DNA of 64,000 nucleotides from Lentzea pudingi (GTDB taxonomy: Bacteria; Actinomycetota; Actinomycetes; Mycobacteriales; Pseudonocardiaceae), in contig NZ_BMNC01000001.1 of NCBI RefSeq assembly GCF_014646255.1, positions 437,366 through 501,365 on the forward strand, in the 5' to 3' direction. Shown in pieces: positions 34,601-43,866 of this stretch; position 1 is the first letter of the stretch; every line of letters begins with the position of its first letter. Made by a program: the position numbers and the translations under genes. The notes beneath the pieces are model-generated. The model was not told where the DNA came from, searched no databases, and saw only the letters and a program-made list of their open reading frames with translations.

Positions 34601-35407
34601 CTGGGTGAGGGCGAGACCGCTCGGCGCGCTGGGGGCCCGGGTGTCACCCCCGGTGGGGCCCTGCACCTCGAACTCGCTGATCTGGCCCGCGGGCCAGCCG
34701 GTGTTCGCGGTGATCCGCAGCCGCACGTACCGCGTGGTGGCGGCGGTGAAGTCGATGGTGACGGTGTTGTTCGCCGACGGCGCGAACTCGTAACCCCTGC
34801 TGGGCACCAGATCGGTGAAGTTGCTGCCGTCGGTGCTGCCCTGGACCGCGAGGGTCTGGGTGCGGGCGCCCCAGCCGCCGGTGGGGATCTTGAGCACGAC
34901 CCGGTCGGCCTTGACCGCCGAGCCGAGGTCGGCCTGGAGCCACTGCGGGAACGCGTTGTTCGCGCTCTCCCAGTACGTCGCCTGGTTGCCGTCACCGGCG
35001 TTGCCCGGCCCGTAGTTCTGGTTGGTGCTGCTGGCGCTGTAGGTGGCCTGCAGCAGGGCGCTGACGGCCGCCTCGCGGACCTCGAGCTTCGCCGTGGTCC
35101 TGGTGGCGCGGACGTGCCGGACCAGCGTCGGGTCGACCTGGAAGGTCACCTTGCCGTTCTTGAAGTCGTGTGGTCGATCCGCGACCAGCGTCGACCAGCC
35201 TCTGCCATCGAGGCTGGTCTGGACGGCGAACGTCTCGGTGCTGTTCTTCGAGGCCGTGAGCGTGACCTGGTCGATGCGGGCCTGCTTCGCCAGGTCGAGG
35301 CTGACGGGTGCGGCCTGGGCGGCGGGGGCGATGGTCAGGGTCGCCGCTGCGGTGATCAGAGCTGTCAACGGGGCTAGCAGGGAGCGAACGCGTGTCGTCG
35401 ATGACAT
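31601..35407 (-). CDS. Multidomain secreted beta-helix protein, probable GH87-type alpha-1,3-glucanase (larger copy)
   Basis: A 1268-residue paralogue of the next gene. Signal peptide about 1-32, a partial discoidin-like region (about 33-115), a full discoidin domain (about 118-245), an FnIII domain (about 255-340, APSAPSGLALTQPQSGQIRLTWNAS...), discoidin 2 (about 343-490), two CARDB domains (about 495-590 and 600-715), a CBM6/35-like domain (HVEAEDATVGGG, about 720-880), and the beta-helix (about 890-1268). ADGLNM (Asp1032) and TGDDAFALF (Asp1055, Asp1056) keep the spacing seen in the other copy. Start follows GAGAAGGG. The proteins likely bind and cut alpha-glucans such as fungal wall polymer. 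First gene of the pair; upstream spacer has palindromes. Confidence 0.72.
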   Translation of the reverse strand: MSSTTRVRSLLAPLTALITAAATLTIAPAAQAAPVSLDLAKQARIDQVTLTASKNSTETFAVQTSLDGRGWSTLVADRPHDFKNGKVTFQVDPTLVRHVRATRTTAKLEVREAAVSALLQATYSASSTNQNYGPGNAGDGNQATYWESANNAFPQWLQADLGSAVKADRVVLKIPTGGWGARTQTLAVQGSTDGSNFTDLVPSRGYEFAPSANNTVTIDFTAATTRYVRLRITANTGWPAGQISEFEVQGPTGGDTRAPSAPSGLALTQPQSGQIRLTWNASTDNVGVTGYDVYANGTLRTTVTGTTHTDSQPDGTRVSYHVVAKDAAGNQSPASNTVTREGATGMNLAQGKPVTANNNVYNFVAANANDGNLATYWESNGFPGTLTVQLGSNADVSSVAIKLNPDSAWGTRTQNVQVLGREQNATGFTSLVAGRDYQWNPASGNNVTINAAARVADLQLRVTSNTGAPGAQVAEIQVFGTPAPNPDLTVTATSVTPAGPVETDQITLNATVRNAGSAASAATDVTFFLGTTAVGTAQVGALAAGAQANVSTTIAARPSGSYEYTAKADETKKVAEQDETNNARVHPSPIVVTPVPSSDLVAVPSWSPSNPANGQSTTFSVAIKNQGTIASAAGAHGITVTILNSSGQTVRTLTGSHNGTINAGATTAAVNLGTWPAANGRYTVRTVIAGDGNEIPAKQGNNTSEQSLFIGRGASVPWQHVEAEDATVGGGAQVLSPNRTIGDLAGEASGRRAVTLNGTGQSVEFTTSGPTNTLVTRFSIPDSSGGGGITSNLNVYVNGTFHKAIDLTSKHMWLYGNEASPGNSPGAGGPRHIYDEANVMLNSTFPAGTKIKLQKDAANTTNYAIDFVNFEQVTAAGNPDAARYAVPAGFTHQDVQNALDRVRMDTTGNLTGVYLPAGTYETQQKFTVYGKAVRVIGAGPWFTRFQAPLTQENTDIGFSAQTSASGSTFSGFAVFGNYTQRNDGPGKVFDFAGVQNMTIENIWVEHMMCLFWGNNVDNNVIRDNRIRDMYADGLNMTNGSSGNRISNIEARSTGDDAFALFAATDSGGTGQQNNVFENLSVTTPWRAAGLAVYGGKLNTFRNIYVADTLTYSAVTISSLDFGYPMEDFGPEPTTFSGLTLVRSGGHFWGAQTFGAIWMFSASKKYTGIRVSDVEIIDPTYSGIMFQTKYNGAAENSFQDTVLSNVSISGARKSGDAFDAKSGFGLWANEMPEPGQGPPVGSVTINGLRFSNNFQDIKNTTSTFTINVN

Positions 35408-35503
35408 GGCGTGCTTGGCCCTTCTCGGTGGGGACGCGAGGGGGTGTGGCGCGCCTCACCGTAGAAGTGACTAGCAGATTACCGCAATATCTCGACGTGA
35501 TTG

Positions 35504-35515
35504 CGCAAATTTGCG
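35504..35515. promoter_or_regulatory. Palindrome, candidate operator of the beta-helix operon
   Basis: CGCAAATTTGCG, a perfect 12-bp palindrome about 97 bp upstream of the larger beta-helix gene start. No regulator is adjacent, so the binding protein is unknown. Confidence 0.35.
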
Positions 35516-35620
35516 ACATAGCGCTCTGAACAGGAAAGACCCGTGTTCGTTCGCGTGTCCGAACAGTGTCGCAGCGTGCCCAAGGGCGATCACCAGCGGC
35601 TGGACAGACGGCTTCTCTCT

Positions 35621-35638
35621 AGGTTCGGGCCCGAACCT
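35621..35638. promoter_or_regulatory. 18-bp perfect palindrome
   Basis: AGGTTCGGGCCCGAACCT has no spacer bases. It sits between the S9 peptidase terminator and the beta-helix operon. It could be a LacI/GntR-like operator or a transcription stop; the lack of a loop favours protein binding. Confidence 0.35.
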
Positions 35639-35701
35639 GCCCGGAAAATTGATTTGATCTAGATACTCGCGCTTGCGCTCGCTTGCTGTTGGCTTGCCGT
35701 G

Positions 35702-35722
35702 CTTGCGCAGTGTTTGCGCAAG
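35702..35722 (-). terminator. Hairpin after the S9 peptidase gene
   Basis: CTTGCGCA-GTGTT-TGCGCAAG, 8-bp arms and 5-nt loop, two bases after the S9 stop (35725-35727). It is a plausible intrinsic terminator without a T-run. CTTGC copies continue on the far side. Confidence 0.55.
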
Positions 35723-35724
35723 TG

Positions 35725-36981
35725 TCAGAGCTTCGCGAACAACGTTCTGGCACGGTTCAGCAGATCCAGCCTGTGCGCACGCTGCCGGAGCGAGTGCCCT
35801 TCGCCCGGATACACGACGAGTTCGGAGTGCTTCACCGCGCGATGCAGGAGTTCGGCTTGCTCCACCGGCACGTTGGTGTCGTCCGCGCCGTGCACGATCA
35901 ACATCGGCGTGGTGATCCGGTCCGCGTACGTGAGCGGGCTGTGCTCCGGGCCGTCGCCCAGCGCCGCCTCGAACGCGCCCCACTCACCCGTGGCGATCAG
36001 GCGCGGCCAGTCCGAGATGCCCCCGCCGACCAGCGCCGCCTTGAACCGGTCGGTCCGCGTCATCGCCCACGCGGCCATGAACCCGCCGTGGCTCCAGCCG
36101 GAGATGCCGAGCCGTTCGGGGTCGGCGATCCCCTCGGCGACGAGCAGGTCGATGCCGGCCTCGACGTCGTGCCACTCCTCCTGCCCCACCTTCCCGGACA
36201 CGGCGTGGGCGAACTCGTGGCCGCGGCCCTGCCCGCCCCTGGGGTTGGGCAGGAAGGTCGCGATGCCCTGGTGCGCGAACCACTGGGCCGACGGCACCCA
36301 GTGCAGTTGCAGGTCGTCGGTCCAGCGGTCGTACGGTCCGCCGTGCACCAGCGTGACGAGACGAGACGGTCCGTCTCGTTCGGACCAGCCGACGGGGAGC
36401 ACGAGGAGGCCGTCGAGTTCGAGACCGTCGCGAGCCCGGTAGCGGAGACGCTTCTGCACGCCCCACGGGATGCCGTCGAGGTCGCTGTAGCGGGGAGGGA
36501 GGTGCGAGCCGGTGACGCGGCCCAGGAGGCCGCCGCCGAGCCGGTGGAACTCGGTGTCGAGCCCGGTCGCGACCACCACGACCGGCGCCTCGCCGTCGTC
36601 CTGCACGAGATCGATCGGGCAGGCCCGCAGGCCCTCGGTGCGGTTGTGGTGGCGCTGGTCGAAGACGGCGTTGCCGCCCTGCAGGTGCGGCGGTGTCAGC
36701 GCCAGGTAGAACACCTCGTCGCCCCACCACGCCGGCGACCCGGCGTCCGCGGAAGTCGCGCCAAGGTCGGTGACGGTGCCGTCGGTCCCGACGACGTGCA
36801 GCGCGGGGTTGAGCAGGCCGGGGTCGATCCGCGGCGACGACCAGGTGATCACCGCGAGCCGGCCGTCCGGATGCCGGGCGACCTCGGCGACGTGACGGCC
36901 GGGGATGCTCACCCCGGTGGGAGGGGCCTGGGCCGGCGGAGGGGAGTGGGCCGCGGTGATCTCGTCGGTCAGTTCGCGCAC
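35725..36981 (-). CDS. S9 family (prolyl oligopeptidase-type) peptidase, short form
   Basis: A 418-residue serine peptidase. The catalytic alpha/beta-hydrolase domain is complete: VTLVHGGPYDRW near residue 215, GWSHGGFMAAWAMT (Ser nucleophile) near 290, Asp in IVHGADDTNVP and His in GEGHSLRQR. Typical S9C enzymes are 600-700 residues with a seven-bladed propeller; here only about 190 residues precede the hydrolase domain, so the propeller is reduced. It probably cleaves short peptides in the cytoplasm (no signal peptide). The GTG start follows GGAGA. The gene lies downstream of the interrupted S8 protease gene on the same strand. Confidence 0.85.
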   Translation of the reverse strand: MRELTDEITAAHSPPPAQAPPTGVSIPGRHVAEVARHPDGRLAVITWSSPRIDPGLLNPALHVVGTDGTVTDLGATSADAGSPAWWGDEVFYLALTPPHLQGGNAVFDQRHHNRTEGLRACPIDLVQDDGEAPVVVVATGLDTEFHRLGGGLLGRVTGSHLPPRYSDLDGIPWGVQKRLRYRARDGLELDGLLVLPVGWSERDGPSRLVTLVHGGPYDRWTDDLQLHWVPSAQWFAHQGIATFLPNPRGGQGRGHEFAHAVSGKVGQEEWHDVEAGIDLLVAEGIADPERLGISGWSHGGFMAAWAMTRTDRFKAALVGGGISDWPRLIATGEWGAFEAALGDGPEHSPLTYADRITTPMLIVHGADDTNVPVEQAELLHRAVKHSELVVYPGEGHSLRQRAHRLDLLNRARTLFAKL

Positions 36982-37104
36982 TCGGTCTCCTTCGGCTGGG
37001 GTACCAGGTTCGCGCGATCACCAAAGCGCCGCAACGTCCTGTTCGAGCCGGAGTGCCCGCGCGCCCCTCCGCCTCGTGGGCTCGGCAGCGCGTGGGCGCC
37101 TTTC

Positions 37105-40176
<3,072 letters not shown>

Positions 40177-40219
40177 CCGGTCCTCCGTAGGTCGTGTGGG
40201 AGCGTTCTCGCGGACCGTA

Positions 40220-40232
40220 GTGAGGCGCTCAC
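40220..40232. promoter_or_regulatory. Inverted repeat between protease and TetR genes
   Basis: GTGAG-GCG-CTCAC, 5-bp arms, in the 105-bp divergent spacer between the S8 protease gene (start 40176) and the TetR gene (start 40282). It is a weak operator candidate. Confidence 0.25.
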
Positions 40233-40281
40233 GGCGTCACAAGGTCTACACCAATTTCCGGTACCATTTACTCTTCCTCCC

Positions 40282-40872
40282 GTGACGGGCCTGCGTGAAC
40301 GCAAGAAGGCGGCGACCAGGGAAGCGCTGGGCGACGCCGCCTGGAGTCTGTGCGTGGAGCACGGCCTCGACCGGGTGACGGTGGATCAGATCGCGCGCGC
40401 GGCCGGGGTGTCGCTGCGGACGTTCTTCAACTACTTCTCGTCCAAAGAGGAAGCGGTCGTCGCCGGCGACACGGCGACGGCGCTCGCGTTCGTGGAGGAG
40501 TTCGCCGCACGGCCAGCAGACGAACCGGTGCTGGTCGCGCTGCGCGGGGCCCTGCAGTCGATCTACCCGCGCTACGTCGACCTCGACCGGCTCCGGCAGC
40601 TGCGCGAGCTCCGTCGGGACCCGGCGCTGCTGCCGCACGTGTTCGCCGCCTACTCCGCCCGTGAGCAGGCGCTGGCGGCGGCGATCGCGGTGCGCTGCGG
40701 AGTGGACCCCCAGGAGGACCCCTACCCGGCGGTGACGGCGTCGACGATCCTCGCGTCGATGCGCGCGGTCGTGCAGTGGTGGCTCGACACACCCCAGGCC
40801 ATCGAGAGGTTCGACGTCACCGAGCTGGTCGGCCGGATGATCGACCAGCTCGGCGACGGGTTCACCAGGTGA
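40282..40872 (+). CDS. TetR family transcriptional regulator
   Basis: A 196-residue regulator. HTH at about residues 20-50: ATREALGDAAWSLCVEHG, then VTVDQIARAAGVSLRTFFNYFSSKEEAVV, a close match to the AcrR/TetR signature with the FFNYF aromatic motif. The C-terminal domain is the usual helical type. It starts with GTG without a clear ribosome binding site. It is divergent from the S8 protease gene and convergent with the P450 gene (11 bp overlap), so its target is not clear. Confidence 0.92.
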   Translation: MTGLRERKKAATREALGDAAWSLCVEHGLDRVTVDQIARAAGVSLRTFFNYFSSKEEAVVAGDTATALAFVEEFAARPADEPVLVALRGALQSIYPRYVDLDRLRQLRELRRDPALLPHVFAAYSAREQALAAAIAVRCGVDPQEDPYPAVTASTILASMRAVVQWWLDTPQAIERFDVTELVGRMIDQLGDGFTR

Positions 40873-42103
40873 CGGGCAGCCTGTGCACGCCGTAGATCGA
40901 CATGTCGGTCCGCAGCGGCACCTCGGCGGCCGGCACGGCGAGCTCCAGCGTCGGCAACCGGCGCAGCAGCTCGGTGAAACCGACCGCCATCTCCACGCGC
41001 GCCAGCTGCTGGCCGAGACACTGGTGGATGCCGTGCCCGAACGCCACGTGGTGCCCGCGCGGCCGGTCGACCAGCAACGCGTGCGGGTCGTCGTACTGGC
41101 GGTCGTCGCGGTTGACCGCGGGCACCGACACCACGACGGTCTCCCCGGCGCGCACAGTGACGCCGCCGATCTCGACGTCCTCCTTCGCGTGCCGTGAGAC
41201 GCCCATGCTGATGATCGACAGGTAACGCATCAGCTCCTCGACCGCGTTCTCGGTCAGCTCGGGGTTGTCGCGGAGCTTCGCGAACTGGTCCGGGTGCTCC
41301 AGCAACGCGAACGTGCCGAGCGCCAGCATGTTCGCCGTCGTCTCGTGACCCGCGATGAGCAGCAGGTTCGCGATACCGGTGAGCTCGTTGTCATCGAGGT
41401 CCGTGTCCCGCACCAGCCCGGACAACAGGTCGTCGCCGGGGTTGTTCCGCTTGGCGAGCACCAGCCCGCGCATGAACTGCCGCAACTCGACGGTGTTCTT
41501 GATCTGCTCGTCGATCGTCGTGGTGAGACTGAGCAGCTTGGCCGTGCGGCGCTGGAACTCGTCGCGGTCGCCGTAGTCGACCCCCAGCAGCTCGCAGATC
41601 ACGAGCGACGGCACCGGCAGCGCGAAGTCGTGCACGAGATCGGCCGGCGGCCCCTTCTCGACCATCGCGTCGAGCCGCGTGGTGACGATCTCGTGGATGC
41701 GCGGCGTCAGGTCTCGCATCCGCCGCACCGTGAACTGCCCGGTCAGCAGCCGCCGGAAGCGGGTGTGCTCGGGCGCGTCCATGAAGATGAACGACCCGGC
41801 CTGCCGCTCCGGCGGGAACAGCTCCGCGTGCAGCTCGGGCGAGATCAACGCCTTGGCCCGCGGACTGTTGATCCGGTCAGAACTCATCTGCGGCGCGGCC
41901 AGCACCGCCCGCGCCTCGTCGTGCCCGGTGACGAGCCAGACGGTGTCGCCGTTGTGCGCGATCCGGTGGATCCGCCCGCGCCCGCTCAACTCGGTCAGCC
42001 CGGTGGCCGGGTCGAACGGGCACTTCCCGCGTTCGCTGAGTTCGGCGGGCAACTGCGGACGGATGAGCTCCTGCGCGCTGCGTTGCCGCTCGGCCGTGGT
42101 CAT
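40862..42103 (-). CDS. Cytochrome P450 (CYP105-like class I)
   Basis: A 413-residue soluble P450. I-helix oxygen motif AGHETTANM near residue 248, K-helix EELMR (ExxR) near 285, and heme motif FGHGIHQCLGQQLARVE near 350 with the cysteine thiolate ligand. Length and style match bacterial class I P450s of the CYP105/107 type, which need ferredoxin and its reductase; neither is nearby. Likely role is hydroxylation of a xenobiotic or secondary metabolite. The start follows GGGGAGGG at good spacing. The gene is convergent with the TetR gene. Confidence 0.93.
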   Translation of the reverse strand: MTTAERQRSAQELIRPQLPAELSERGKCPFDPATGLTELSGRGRIHRIAHNGDTVWLVTGHDEARAVLAAPQMSSDRINSPRAKALISPELHAELFPPERQAGSFIFMDAPEHTRFRRLLTGQFTVRRMRDLTPRIHEIVTTRLDAMVEKGPPADLVHDFALPVPSLVICELLGVDYGDRDEFQRRTAKLLSLTTTIDEQIKNTVELRQFMRGLVLAKRNNPGDDLLSGLVRDTDLDDNELTGIANLLLIAGHETTANMLALGTFALLEHPDQFAKLRDNPELTENAVEELMRYLSIISMGVSRHAKEDVEIGGVTVRAGETVVVSVPAVNRDDRQYDDPHALLVDRPRGHHVAFGHGIHQCLGQQLARVEMAVGFTELLRRLPTLELAVPAAEVPLRTDMSIYGVHRLPVTW

Positions 42104-42575
42104 GGCCCTCCCCTGTCTGACCCGGTGTGATCGGGTCGTGGCTCGGCGTCATCTCCACGCTACCGAAAGTTGCGCGTTGTGCAAGATTTTTGCCTGGGCT
42201 TTAGGTGGGGAGTGGGTGGGGGCCGCGAGCGTCTCCGTGTTTCGGGCTGCGAGAGCCTGCGGTTCAGGCCGTGAACGCTCGGGGGTTTGAGGGGCGGACG
42301 CATGCGGGCTTCGGGTCATCGTCATGTGCTGGCTTCAGGTGCGGACGCTTGCGGGCTGCGGGCCGCGGGCGTCTGTGGCCTCAGGTCGCGGACCCGGCGG
42401 TGTCAGGCTGCCGACTCGGCGGTGTCAGGCCGCGAACCGGCGGCGTCAGGCCGCGGACCCGGCGGCCTCAGCTCGCGGACCGGCTGCGTCAGGCCGCGAA
42501 CCGGCGGCCTCAGCTCGCGGACCTGGCTGCGTCAGGATGCGGACTCGGCGGTGTCAGGTCGTGAACCCGGCGGTC
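42104..42575. other. 472-bp spacer with P450 promoter and tandem repeat
   Basis: No gene is supported. The P450 side has its promoter and leader (42104-42184). The part from about 42190 is GC-rich with degenerate copies of the repeat, and the clear repeat copies run from 42384 into the VOC stop. Several frames stay open on the plus strand because of the repeat period, but they lack a good start and family resemblance. Confidence 0.6.
42156..42184 (-). promoter_or_regulatory. Promoter of the P450 gene, with inverted repeat
   Basis: On the minus strand TTGCAC (-35), about 16-17 nt, then TAGCGT (-10). The -35 element is one arm of the near-palindrome TTGCAC-AAC-GCGCAA (42170-42184). The transcript would have a leader of about 50 nt with GGGGAGGG at its end. 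Operator use is inferred. Confidence 0.45.
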
Positions 42576-42578
42576 TCA
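42384..42578. repeat. Tandem repeat of a 21-22 bp unit, about nine copies
   Basis: Successive units read GGTCGCGGACCCGGCGGTGT then CA, with variants such as GGCCGCGAACCGGCGGCGTCA and GCTCGCGGACCTGGCTGCG. Nearly every unit ends in TCA; the last TCA (42576-42578) is the stop codon of the VOC gene on the minus strand. Looser copies extend upstream to about 42340. On the minus strand each unit begins with TGA. The array is a candidate variable-number locus. Confidence 0.85.
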
Positions 42579-42992
42579 GACCGCGAACACCTGCGAGTCG
42601 TCCGCGAACGCCTTGAACTCCAGCGCATTCCCCGCCGGGTCCAGCAGGAACATCGTCCACTGCTCCCCGGCCTCCCCCTTGAACCGCACGTACGGCTCGA
42701 TGACGAACTTCGTGCCCGCGTCGGTGAGCTTCTGGGCCAGCACCTGGAACTCGTCGACGGTCAGCACCAGCCCGAAGTGGGGGACGGGCACGTCGTGACC
42801 GTCGACCGGGTTGCTGACGCGCTCGGTCCGCGGCGCGAGGTGGGTGACGAACTGGTGGCCGTGCAGGTTCCAGTCGATCCAGGTGTCGGAGCTGCGGCCC
42901 TGCTCCAGTCCCAGCGTCTCGCCGTAGAAGCGGCGGGCGGCGGCGAGGTCGTCGACGGGCATGGCCAGGTGGAACCGGGGAATTGTAGGCAT
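42576..42992 (-). CDS. VOC family (glyoxalase/bleomycin-resistance fold) protein
   Basis: A 138-residue metalloenzyme-type protein with two beta-alpha-beta-beta-beta modules. [23 protein letters not shown] (residue 7 on) is the first module; [18 protein letters not shown] starts the second, and the terminal [15 protein letters not shown] holds the typical metal-ligand Glu. The His and Glu are in place for a divalent metal site. Substrate is unknown. The start codon overlaps a 24-bp palindrome, so the mRNA may be leaderless or nearly so. It is divergent from the GntR regulator, which probably controls it; its stop is the first element of the tandem repeat. Confidence 0.9.
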   Translation of the reverse strand: MPTIPRFHLAMPVDDLAAARRFYGETLGLEQGRSSDTWIDWNLHGHQFVTHLAPRTERVSNPVDGHDVPVPHFGLVLTVDEFQVLAQKLTDAGTKFVIEPYVRFKGEAGEQWTMFLLDPAGNALEFKAFADDSQVFAV

Positions 42993-43015
42993 GTCCGAAT
43001 GTTAACATTCGGACA
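42992..43015. promoter_or_regulatory. GntR operator 1, 24-bp perfect palindrome over the VOC start
   Basis: TGTCCGAATGTT and its complement meet at the GTTAAC centre, with no mismatch over 24 bp. Its edge base 42992 is the A of the VOC ATG (minus strand). The half-site returns at 43036-43050. FadR-type GntR regulators bind palindromes of this sort near their own gene. Confidence 0.75.
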
Positions 43016-43035
43016 AACGGTGAAGTTGTGCGCTT

Positions 43036-43050
43036 GTTAACATTCGGACA
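43036..43050. promoter_or_regulatory. GntR operator 2, half of operator 1 at the gntR start
   Basis: GTTAACATTCGGACA repeats the right half of operator 1 exactly and runs into the gntR ATG (43050). The minus-strand leader of the VOC gene ends in the same sequence before its own ATG, so both divergent genes have an identical leader. The GTTAAC centre is kept but the left arm is lost. Confidence 0.6.
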
Positions 43051-43718
43051 TGAGCAAGAACGACAGGCCGGTCCACCTCGCCCCCGCGCGCCGGCGAGGG
43101 CTGGGCAGCGAGGTCGCGGACATGATCCGGAGCGGGATCTTCCTGGGCAGGTTCCAGCCGGGCGCCCCGCTGCGCGAGGTGGAGCTGGCGGCGGCGCTGG
43201 AGGTCAGCCGCGGGCCGGTGCGGGACGCGTTGCAGCTTCTCGAACGCGAGGGGATCGTGCGCAGCGCGTTCCATCGGAGTGCCACGGTGACGGTGTTGTC
43301 CGACGAGGACGTGGCGGAGCTGGACAGCCTGCGTGGCGCGTTGGAGGACCTCGCGGTGCGGCGCGTGGTGGAGCACGCGAGTGACGCCAACTTGGTCCCG
43401 ATCGTGATGGCGGCCAAGGCGATGGCGCGTGCCCAGGACCCGTACGGGATGGTGAAGTGCGACATCGACTTCCACGACGCGGTGTTCGCGGCGGCCAAGC
43501 ACGAGCGGCTGCTGGAGGCTTGGGCCGCGATCCGGTCGCAGGTGTTCCTGTTCCTGATCATGCGGGTCAACACGAGCATGGCCGGCTACCTGGACCACGT
43601 GCGGCTCGAACACGACATGTTGGTGGGGGCGCTGCGGGCGCGGAACGCCGAGGCCGCGGTGGAGATGTTCAAGGTTCATCGCAAGCACGCGTTCGACTTG
43701 CTCACCTCGGGCGACTGA
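43050..43718 (+). CDS. GntR family regulator with FCD domain
   Basis: A 222-residue regulator of the FadR type. N-terminal winged HTH (MIRSGIFLGRFQPGAPLREVELAAALEVSRGPVRDALQLLEREGIV, about residues 25-70) then an FCD helical domain (about 85-215) with LDSLRGALEDLAVRRVV and the metal-site residues D-x3-H (DIDFHDAVF) and two later His (RLEHDML, KVHRKHAF). Such domains bind organic acids and a divalent metal. It is divergent from the VOC gene, with the shared operators between, so it likely represses both. Confidence 0.93.
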   Translation: MSKNDRPVHLAPARRRGLGSEVADMIRSGIFLGRFQPGAPLREVELAAALEVSRGPVRDALQLLEREGIVRSAFHRSATVTVLSDEDVAELDSLRGALEDLAVRRVVEHASDANLVPIVMAAKAMARAQDPYGMVKCDIDFHDAVFAAAKHERLLEAWAAIRSQVFLFLIMRVNTSMAGYLDHVRLEHDMLVGALRARNAEAAVEMFKVHRKHAFDLLTSGD

Positions 43719-43748
43719 CGTCACGAGCGGTCCACCGCGCAACGACGG

Positions 43749-43788
43749 CCGAACAACGCCGGACAACGCCGAACAACGAACAACGCCG
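43749..43788. repeat. Short tandem repeat upstream of the MpaB gene
   Basis: Four imperfect copies of the 10-base unit CCGAACAACG occur in a row in the spacer between gntR and the MpaB-type oxygenase gene. The spacer has no other feature that I can support, apart from the expected promoter. Confidence 0.6.
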
Positions 43789-43866
43789 CACGATCGCGTG
43801 GATTCGCTGGGCCGAAGAGGTGATCACCACCTCCAATGGCCCGAACGGACCCATACGCTCGCCCAC

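Larger units (their letters stand above)
35408..35724. other. 317-bp spacer with clustered palindromes
   Basis: No gene is visible here. The spacer carries a 12-bp perfect palindrome CGCAAATTTGCG (35504-35515), an 18-bp perfect palindrome AGGTTCGGGCCCGAACCT (35621-35638), and a run of CTTGC repeats from about 35668 ending in the hairpin listed at 35702-35722. The spacer contains the promoter of the beta-helix operon on the minus strand and the end of the S9 peptidase transcript. The first two palindromes are candidate operators of the glucanase operon. Confidence 0.6.

Noticed and set aside
31409..35377. A 1322-codon open frame on the plus strand opposite the larger beta-helix gene
   Set aside because: It is a shadow of the GC-rich minus-strand gene, has low-complexity Arg/Gly/Val/Ala composition and no domain; the opposite strand has a signal peptide and clear domains.
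42205..42616. Plus-strand frames with repeated RPRTGG / LADRLRQ peptides in the tandem repeat region
   Set aside because: The repeats open more than one frame at once because of the 21-22 bp period, and no frame has an SD or known domain. Treated as non-coding repeat.
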